Assembly (NCBI GenBank): GCA_902492895.1
Contig: CABUNG010000050.1
Span: 1-12,239 of the forward strand
DNA from: an uncultured Oscillospiraceae bacterium
GTDB lineage: Bacteria; Bacillota; Clostridia; Oscillospirales; Acutalibacteraceae
Reading direction: 5' to 3'
Length of the DNA stretch: 12,239 nucleotides
The notes beneath the pieces were generated by a model. The model did no database searches, had not been told where the DNA came from, and was given only the letters and a program-made list of their open reading frames with translations. Of the stretch, positions 1-4,587 are shown in pieces (position 1 is the stretch's first letter; every line of letters begins with the position of its first letter). Both the position numbers and the translations under genes were made by a program.

Positions 1-48
1 TTCTATTACCTCCAGAGCCGGTATTACGATCCCGTTGTCGGTCGGTTT
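1..48 (+). repeat. Direct repeat copy A at RHS core/tip junction
   Basis: Bases 1-48 are identical to 1181-1228. Both encode the core end FYYLQSRYYDPVVGRF in the same register, and the sequences diverge immediately afterwards into unrelated tips. The repeat reaches the window edge, so copy A probably extends further upstream. Confidence 0.95.
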
Positions 49-327
49 TTGAACGCGGATGATGCCGGTATTTTGGGGCTGATTGATTCCGTCAGCCAAG
101 CGCAAGGCAGTCTCCTCGGCAATAATCTGTATGTCTATTGTGTCAATAATCCTATTTCAAATATTGACCCTACTGGTATGTTGGTATGGTCTCTAACCGG
201 GGTTGTTTTTGAGTTAGTGGCTGGTGTTGGCGGCGGGGTTCAAATTAGTTGGGTTTACGACAGTCATGGATGTCATGGCATTATGATAACGGCCTTTTTC
301 GGAACAGGTCTGTCGATTGCGGCATAA
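1..327 (+). CDS. RHS repeat-associated core, C-terminal end with first tip (5' cut by window, tip frameshifted)
   Basis: The frame is open from base 1, so the gene begins upstream. It opens with the RHS core signature FYYLQSRYYDPVVGRF and continues through NNLYVYCVNNPISNIDPTG, the usual end of the core before a variable C-terminal tip. RHS proteins are large secreted or surface filaments whose exchangeable tip is usually a toxin. The tip after DPTG is glycine-rich with alternating hydrophobic residues and stops at 325-327 after only about 50 residues. Similar-looking sequence carries on in the other frames (see 326-527), so the tip is probably broken. The first in-frame start here, TTG 49, lies inside the core and is not a real start. 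The core assignment is firm; the activity of the tip is not recognisable. Confidence 0.8.
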   Translation, partial: FYYLQSRYYDPVVGRFLNADDAGILGLIDSVSQAQGSLLGNNLYVYCVNNPISNIDPTGMLVWSLTGVVFELVAGVGGGVQISWVYDSHGCHGIMITAFFGTGLSIAA

Positions 328-527
328 AGGAATAGCTGGTATATCGTTGTCATTTGGATTTAGTGTATATAAATATGAGAGGCTATGGTGCTCTTGTTGC
401 AGCAATTGTTGTTCCAATTAAAGAATTTGGCAGACCAACTAAATCAAAAGCCAGAAATGTATTGGCGCGATTACGCTGTTCCATTCTTATGCGTTATAAT
501 AATCGTTATTATAGCAGGAGGCGATAA
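326..527 (+). pseudogene. Out-of-frame continuation of the first RHS tip
   Basis: After the stop at 325-327, frame 2 (from 326) reads KGIAGISLSFGFSVYKYE, the same glycine-rich, strand-like style as the preceding tip. From about 375 frame 3 reads MRGYGALVAAIVVPIKEFGR and runs to a TAA at 525-527, one base before the candidate start of the next gene. Two small indels, near 322-328 and 375-382, would join all three parts into a single tip ending just before the immunity gene, the normal layout of RHS toxin loci. This is a reading of composition and style, not of homology. Sequencing error is possible. An alternative is a tiny separate ORF at 375-527. Confidence 0.4.
516..521 (+). promoter_or_regulatory. 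Shine-Dalgarno AGGAGG deciding the TTG start at 529
   Basis: A perfect AGGAGG is followed after 7 bases by TTG 529-531, ideal spacing. No comparable site precedes the in-frame ATG codons at 385 or 457. The same bases also read Ala-Gly-Gly in the longer frame, so the match could be chance. Confidence 0.55.
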
Positions 528-528
528 A

Positions 529-831
529 TTGAACTCTTCCATTCTATGTACCTTTAGTTACAGCGCAAAAAAATTGGCTACGATATATCAATTGGGGAAA
601 CTTGTGTTTTCTGATAACGAAATGACTGCTTTTTGGCTTGGAGACAAACTCGAGGAAATACCGTATCAAGATGTATATACAGTAGAAACTACCAGAAGTA
701 TTTTTAGCTGGTATAAGATTAGCTGGGGTGGGGATAAAACAATATATGTCCAACCATCTTCTAATAAGAAGTTTTTACTCCTTCTAAAGCATGCTGGTTT
801 TTCCGTTACTCTAATAAAAAAGTTGACTTGA
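529..831 (+). CDS. Small protein after RHS tip, candidate immunity protein
   Basis: This is a 100-residue protein that I do not recognise by family. It starts one base after the stop of the frameshifted tip and precedes the next RHS cassette, the position normally held by the immunity gene of a polymorphic toxin. The middle part (KLVFSDNEMTAFWLGDKLEE, then IPYQDVYTVETTRS and ISWGGDKTIYVQP) alternates strand-like stretches and ends in a likely amphipathic helix (KKFLLLLKHAGFSVTLIKKL). That pattern resembles bacterial PH-like domains, but this is only a guess. I chose TTG 529 for its AGGAGG. The same frame is open upstream to ATG 457, and that longer form would add a hydrophobic segment (VPFLCVIIIVIIAG), making it a membrane-anchored protein. 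Its AT-rich composition contrasts with the GC-rich core pieces, as expected of an exchanged module. Confidence 0.6.
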   Translation: MNSSILCTFSYSAKKLATIYQLGKLVFSDNEMTAFWLGDKLEEIPYQDVYTVETTRSIFSWYKISWGGDKTIYVQPSSNKKFLLLLKHAGFSVTLIKKLT

Positions 832-846
832 TCAATTCTAATGGAT

Positions 847-886
847 GATTCTGTCCTATACGACTTAGATCGTATAGGACAGAATC
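847..886. repeat. 17-bp perfect inverted repeat between RHS modules
   Basis: The left arm 847-863 and right arm 870-886 are exact reverse complements (17 of 17) around the 6-base loop CTTAGA. No T-run follows on either strand, so it is not a typical intrinsic terminator. The right arm carries an in-frame TAG (875-877) for the RHS frame, and recognisable core sequence begins a few bases after it (about 893). It marks the exact junction between the first immunity-like gene and the orphan cassette. Confidence 0.9.
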
Positions 887-916
887 TATCTGCTCGCTGT
901 CCAAACCGGCAGCGAC

Positions 917-1780
917 GTGCTGTATTTCTACTACGGCAGCGAGCAGAAACTCGAGGGCTTCTCTCTGAACGGCACCAACTACCTCTATCTCCGGGACGCC
1001 ATCGGGACGATCAACGGCATCCTCGACGCGGACGGCGCCCTCGTCGCGCAGTATCTCTACGACGCCTGGGGGAATATCCTCTCCGTCCTCGATGGGACGG
1101 ACGTTTCCGCTAACGCCTCCCATATTGCCAACGTCAACCCCTTCCGCTACCGTGGCTATTTCTACGATGCCGATACCGGTTTCTATTACCTCCAGAGCCG
1201 GTATTACGATCCCGTTGTCGGTCGGTTTATTACTGTTGATAAACCTGAGATGCTGAGTCTGTCAGTATTTAATCTTGTGGGTGCAAATCTTTTCGCTTAT
1301 TGTTATAATAACCCGACTATAAACAGCGACCCTTCTGGAGAAGGTGTTTTACCGGTCGGGACTCCCGGTTATTTTTTCAAAGATTATAAAAGCTCTGTTT
1401 TAAATTGGGCAAATAAGTATGCTCCCATGAGTAATGGTGTTGAGTATGGTGCCATTATCTATAGATTTAGAGTGCTATTTTTTACATGGTATTTCATGGG
1501 GGAAACTTATAAAGGGTTTAAAACCCAAAATTGGTATACGGTTATAAACGGCCTGGGTGCAGGATTCTTAGTAAGTGTAGTGGCAAGACAAGCCGCAAGA
1601 GCATTCTGTCCTATTGCCAGTTTGACGATAGTAGGATTTGCACATACCCATCCAATGGGGCACTCTAACAGTCCATCCGGTCCTGATGTTTGGATGAAAC
1701 GATTGGGCTGGATTGTTAGCCTTATAATTTTCCCAATCGCAGTATATAACAATAAAAAAGTGTCCGTAGCCTATTTCTAA
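917..1780 (+). CDS. Orphan RHS core fragment with JAMM/JAB-type metallopeptidase tip
   Basis: This is a 287-residue 5'-truncated RHS C-terminus. The frame is open from 878, just after an in-frame TAG, and core similarity starts at about 893. GTG 917 is the first start codon but has no convincing ribosome binding site, so the piece may be silent. Residues 1-140 are RHS core (YLYDAWGN, FYYLQSRYYDPVVGRF, ending NSDPSGEG). The AT-rich tip (about 141-287) has Glu176 in NGVEYGAIIY and then HTHP-x7-SGPD, with His243, His245, Ser254 and Asp257. This is the full E...H[ST]HP-x(7)-S-x2-D pattern of JAMM/MPN zinc isopeptidases. JAB-fold tips are a known class of polymorphic toxin, expected to cleave peptide or isopeptide bonds. 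The motif is seen; toxicity is inferred. It could be expressed as a toxin only after recombination onto a full-length RHS gene. Confidence 0.8.
   Translation: MLYFYYGSEQKLEGFSLNGTNYLYLRDAIGTINGILDADGALVAQYLYDAWGNILSVLDGTDVSANASHIANVNPFRYRGYFYDADTGFYYLQSRYYDPVVGRFITVDKPEMLSLSVFNLVGANLFAYCYNNPTINSDPSGEGVLPVGTPGYFFKDYKSSVLNWANKYAPMSNGVEYGAIIYRFRVLFFTWYFMGETYKGFKTQNWYTVINGLGAGFLVSVVARQAARAFCPIASLTIVGFAHTHPMGHSNSPSGPDVWMKRLGWIVSLIIFPIAVYNNKKVSVAYF
1181..1228 (+). repeat. Direct repeat copy B at RHS core/tip junction
   Basis: Identical over 48 bases to 1-48 and in the same coding register. It ends exactly where the JAMM tip departs from the first tip, so recombination between the copies would swap tips without changing frame. 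Confidence 0.95.
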
Positions 1781-1800
1781 CCTTGAAAAGAGTTGTGAAT

Positions 1801-2175
1801 ATGAAAACAAAAATGGTTATTTCCGCTTTACTATGTATATGCTGTTTTGTATTTCTTACGGGCTGTGACCCTAAATATCCTCCGGACAAATTAAAAGTGG
1901 AAAAAATAGAAACATTATCGCAAGGTTCTTCGGTTGATATAAAAATTATTTACCCTAACACGGGCGGCTCAATTGTTTTAGGTTGGAAAGATGAAAATAT
2001 GGAAATTGTAGACGGGAACGAATTTGTTTCCATTTCTGGTCTTTCCATTACAGGTCTTAAGCCCGGAACTGCTCGTATAAAAGTAAATGCAACCACCGTC
2101 ATCTCTGATGAGGCCGCAGCAGCGGGAAATAAAGATAAAGTCTATTCTGTCGAAATAGAAATTAAAGTCGAATAA
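1801..2175 (+). CDS. Small lipoprotein with Ig-like domain, candidate immunity protein
   Basis: This is a 124-residue protein. Residues 1-22 form a lipoprotein signal peptide: Met-Lys-Thr-Lys, a hydrophobic run, then the lipobox LTGC with Cys22 as the lipidated residue. It would therefore be exported and anchored on the outer face of the membrane. The mature part (about 30-123) is strand-rich and contains SISGLSITGLKPGTARIKVN, typical of bacterial Ig-like (BIG2-type) folds. ATG 1801 is chosen because the signal peptide starts there and a weak AAAGAG lies about 8 bases upstream; TTG 1783 would add six residues. It lies 20 bases after the JAMM-tip gene, the normal immunity position. Immunity is an inference from position only. 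A surface lipoprotein would protect outside the cytoplasm, which fits poorly if the JAMM tip acts in the cytosol. Confidence 0.7.
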   Translation: MKTKMVISALLCICCFVFLTGCDPKYPPDKLKVEKIETLSQGSSVDIKIIYPNTGGSIVLGWKDENMEIVDGNEFVSISGLSITGLKPGTARIKVNATTVISDEAAAAGNKDKVYSVEIEIKVE

Positions 2176-2176
2176 C

Positions 2177-2362
2177 GGATACGGCAATACCGCATGGAAG
2201 GATCAGCTCACGAGCTGGAACGAGCAGACCACCACCTACAGCCCGATCGGCAACCCGATTCAGTACCGCGACGGCTTTTCGTTCCTGTAGCAGCAGGGCC
2301 GGTACCTGACCCAGCTGACGAAAAACGGTACGACCACGGCGTATACCTATGACGATCATTGA
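2177..2362 (+). pseudogene. RHS core remnant with internal amber codon
   Basis: Frame 2 reads GYGNTAWKDQLTSWNEQ, then YSPIGNPIQYRDGFSFL, a TAG at 2288-2290, then QQGRYLTQLTKNGTTTAYTY and a stop at 2360-2362. This is an RHS YD-repeat region. Where related cores usually have Trp (FSxxWQxGR), this copy has TAG, explained by one TGG-to-TAG change. In an intact gene this segment lies upstream of the part seen at 893-1228, so it is out of order here. No start codon or ribosome binding site goes with it and no tip follows. Confidence 0.85.
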
Positions 2363-2418
2363 TTAAAAATAAAAGCCCTTCACAGGAACGGCAGACCCGC
2401 TTGCCCCTGTGAAGGGCT
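2363..2418 (-). terminator. Rho-independent terminator of the 412-residue lipoprotein gene
   Basis: Arms 2374-2386 and 2406-2418 are exact 13-base complements (AGCCCTTCACAGG / CCTGTGAAGGGCT). Read on the minus strand, the hairpin is followed by TTTTATTTTTAA (2362-2373), and it sits immediately after the stop of the minus-strand gene at 2422. It also separates that gene from the plus-strand RHS debris. Confidence 0.9.
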
Positions 2419-2421
2419 CCT

Positions 2422-3660
2422 TCAATCACCTCGAAGGCGCGTAAACTCTCTTGTTTCGTAAAAACTCCTTATTCTGTCGATATTTAGCGTCACGGGTATT
2501 TCGGATGTAGCCGCTGCTGATACGGCATAAAGACGCGACAGAAAGAAATCACGCTCCATGATGACCATATTGTTAAAAGGATGTTTCCAATACAAGTCGA
2601 CATATTTATAGTTTAGCCCGCAGGATATGGTATAGCTCCTCTTACTACTTTTGTCCGGCCGCAGCACCAGCACCTCATCGACAAAGTCCTTCTCTGAATA
2701 TATTTCGATGCGAATATGTTCATATCCCAGCTTCTTATACTTTTCGTTCAATTCTTGAATATAGGCTTTCAAATATTGCAGACTGACCTTCTTATCGCTG
2801 ATGGTATCCATGATCTCGTTATACATCTCTTCCATCATACGGCTGTCTTGACGATTATTTATATTAATTCGAAACCAGTACAGAAGATTGCGGCTCTCGC
2901 AATAGGCTTTTTTCTGTGCATCCGTATACGGCAACTTGCCTTCTTCAGCATACCGGTCAAGCACATACCTCTCGCAGGATTGAAAGATACTCCAACTGGT
3001 TCCCAAAGAATCGGCCAGGGCCGCATCCGCATCCGAATTCCCGGCTACAGATTTATCGGGAAACGGGTTTATCACAAACCAGCTCTCCTTGCCCAGACGA
3101 GCCGCTTCTTTTTCCAGCCAATCACAATATAATGAGAATTCAATCGCCCTGTTCACGATATTGTTGTTTTCCGTGTGCTGCGTAAATGCACGCGGCTGCA
3201 TTTCTTTGGTATAATCTGCGGTTCGATTAAATACGGGTTGGATGCCTTTATCCACCATCTCAATATAAAAAAACGCAAAACGCAGCCAAGCGGCTGGTGT
3301 TTTGTTTTCCCCGGGGATGGTAATATAACAATTCTCATCACTTGAAAAATGAACATTTCTTATAGCCGGGTGCGTGGGCGCGGGCTTTGTCACCGGAGCC
3401 TGCGTCGTCTTTGGCGTTTTTGTGATGGCGTCCTTCTCCGCTCCGTTGTCGGGCACTGTAGAAACCGACGGATCCGTCGGCAAACTGGTCGTCTCCGTTT
3501 CCATCGGGAAGTTTTGCGCGGTCGATTCCGCCGTTTCCGACGTGCTAGAATCGCTCGGCCCACCGTCGTCATGGACACCGCTATCCACCGACGAAGAACA
3601 AGCCGAAAAAGATGCCAAGACATACAAAATTGCCAGGAAAAAACCCATCCTTTTTTTCAT
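2422..3660 (-). CDS. Lipoprotein of unknown function (412 aa)
   Basis: I do not recognise a family. The N-terminus (Met-Lys-Lys-Arg, hydrophobic run, ASFSAC with Cys21) is a lipoprotein signal, so the protein should be tethered outside the membrane. Residues about 22-100 are a flexible Ser/Thr/Pro/Asp-rich spacer (for example TKTPKTTQAPVTKPAPTHPA). The remaining 310 residues are a mixed, largely helical domain with charged helices such as MMEEMYNEIMDTISDKK and LKAYIQELNEKYKKLG. The spacer-plus-domain layout is common among Firmicute surface proteins, including substrate-binding and folding proteins, but nothing here picks one. The start is supported by AGAGGGG about 8 bases upstream. The gene is monocistronic with its own promoter (3685-3713) and terminator, and is less GC-rich than the metabolic genes to its right. 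Confidence 0.85.
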   Translation of the reverse strand: MKKRMGFFLAILYVLASFSACSSSVDSGVHDDGGPSDSSTSETAESTAQNFPMETETTSLPTDPSVSTVPDNGAEKDAITKTPKTTQAPVTKPAPTHPAIRNVHFSSDENCYITIPGENKTPAAWLRFAFFYIEMVDKGIQPVFNRTADYTKEMQPRAFTQHTENNNIVNRAIEFSLYCDWLEKEAARLGKESWFVINPFPDKSVAGNSDADAALADSLGTSWSIFQSCERYVLDRYAEEGKLPYTDAQKKAYCESRNLLYWFRININNRQDSRMMEEMYNEIMDTISDKKVSLQYLKAYIQELNEKYKKLGYEHIRIEIYSEKDFVDEVLVLRPDKSSKRSYTISCGLNYKYVDLYWKHPFNNMVIMERDFFLSRLYAVSAAATSEIPVTLNIDRIRSFYETREFTRLRGD

Positions 3661-3684
3661 AATACGTCCCCTCTCTTACTTTTC

Positions 3685-3713
3685 ATAATAACATGTATGA
3701 ATACTATAATCAA
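3685..3713 (-). promoter_or_regulatory. Sigma-A-like promoter of the 412-residue lipoprotein gene
   Basis: On the minus strand TTGATT (3708-3713) is followed after 17 bases by TATTAT (3685-3690), matching the TTGACA and TATAAT consensus at 4 and 5 of 6 positions. Transcription would start near 3678, leaving a short leader that carries the AGAGGGG site. Confidence 0.7.
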
Positions 3714-3794
3714 TTTTAATATTGAAACTGTGAAATATATTCCAACACAATCTTTCCTCTCTCGCGAGTCTGGACGCGATCGGATACCGGCAAG

Positions 3795-3828
3795 AAAGCC
3801 CCCGTGGGTCTGTTCCCACGGGGGCTTT
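3795..3828 (-). terminator. Rho-independent terminator closing the nudix-tex-nitroreductase operon
   Basis: A perfect 14-bp stem (3795-3808 and 3815-3828, core GCCCCCGTGGG) closes a 6-base loop. It lies 17 bases beyond the stop of the nitroreductase gene. Read on the minus strand the stem ends in TTT followed by CTTG; on the plus strand it ends in TTTTCT, so it may work in both directions. Confidence 0.88.
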
Positions 3829-3845
3829 TCTGATCAACTCGTGTC

Positions 3846-4559
3846 TCAATCCGGCACAAACACGCTCCCATTTCCCATTTCGAACTGTCCGCCGGCCGCG
3901 AGTTCAAAATGCAGCTTCGCGATTCCGAGATCCACCAGATCGAACCGGTAATCGTCCGGAATGGAGGCCGTCGCTTGTCCATCCCGATAGGCCAAAGACG
4001 CTTTTTGCGTGTTCCGGGCGCTCGGCGCTTTCCCGACGGCCGCCAATCCCCGGTAAAACCAGTCGGGTGCCGTCCCAGACATCTCATACCGGCTTTCAAG
4101 CGGACGCCCTTTTCCCCGCAGAACCTTCCGGATCATCTGCTCTTTGGCTGTCCATTCATCCGGCACCGGCCCGACCGTGATCACGCAAACGAGCTGTTCC
4201 CCCTCGGCCATCGGCAGCGTTTTGTCGTCGAAGGTCGCGCCGACCCAGCAGGTCCCGAGTCCCAGCCTGGTCATTTCCAGAACAAACCGTTCCCCCTCGT
4301 GTCCGACTTTCTCCAACAGATGTGGATCGCCTGCAGGGCCTTTGGCCATCAGGATCGACCGGACACCCGAAAACAGTCCCCCCGTTTTCCACACAGAGGC
4401 AAACGCCTCTTTGGCATCCTCCACAAGAGTGAACGACAGGCCGGAGGCTGCGTTGATATCCCGCACAGTCCGGCGGGCCTCGTCCAAAAGTTCACCCTCC
4501 AGCGCGCCGCTGTAACAGCGGCGAGAACAGCGGACATCCATCGCTTCCAGCAAGTTCAT
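3846..4559 (-). CDS. Nitroreductase family protein (FMN-dependent, TM1586-like)
   Basis: This is a 237-residue flavoprotein-type reductase. The N-terminal MNLLEAMDVRCSRRCY resembles the opening of nitroreductases, where the Arg-Ser-Arg-Arg region contacts the FMN phosphate. FVLEMTRLGLGTCWVGATFD is the typical central helix and strand. The C-terminal half (PDWFYRGLAAVGKAPSARNT ... DLGIAKLHFELAAGG) resembles the tandem-domain 'putative TM nitroreductase' subfamily (TM1586 type). The expected activity is NAD(P)H-dependent reduction of nitro compounds or quinones in the cytoplasm; the true substrate is unknown. An in-frame start exists upstream at 4613 but overlaps the end of tex. ATG 4559 has AAGGAAGGG upstream and leaves 28 bp to the tex stop, so it is preferred. 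It is the last gene of the operon. Confidence 0.87.
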   Translation of the reverse strand: MNLLEAMDVRCSRRCYSGALEGELLDEARRTVRDINAASGLSFTLVEDAKEAFASVWKTGGLFSGVRSILMAKGPAGDPHLLEKVGHEGERFVLEMTRLGLGTCWVGATFDDKTLPMAEGEQLVCVITVGPVPDEWTAKEQMIRKVLRGKGRPLESRYEMSGTAPDWFYRGLAAVGKAPSARNTQKASLAYRDGQATASIPDDYRFDLVDLGIAKLHFELAAGGQFEMGNGSVFVPD

Positions 4560-4587
4560 CGTCAGCCCTTCCTTCTTTCGATATGGG

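Noticed and set aside
322..330. Programmed ribosomal frameshift in the first RHS tip
   Set aside because: No convincing slippery heptamer or downstream structure is seen, and a second shift near 375 would also be needed. Simple indels are more likely.
3349..3951. Plus-strand frames opposite the lipoprotein N-terminus
   Set aside because: Arg-rich translations antisense to the Ser/Thr/Pro spacer, crossing the promoter and terminator regions. No ribosome binding site supports them.
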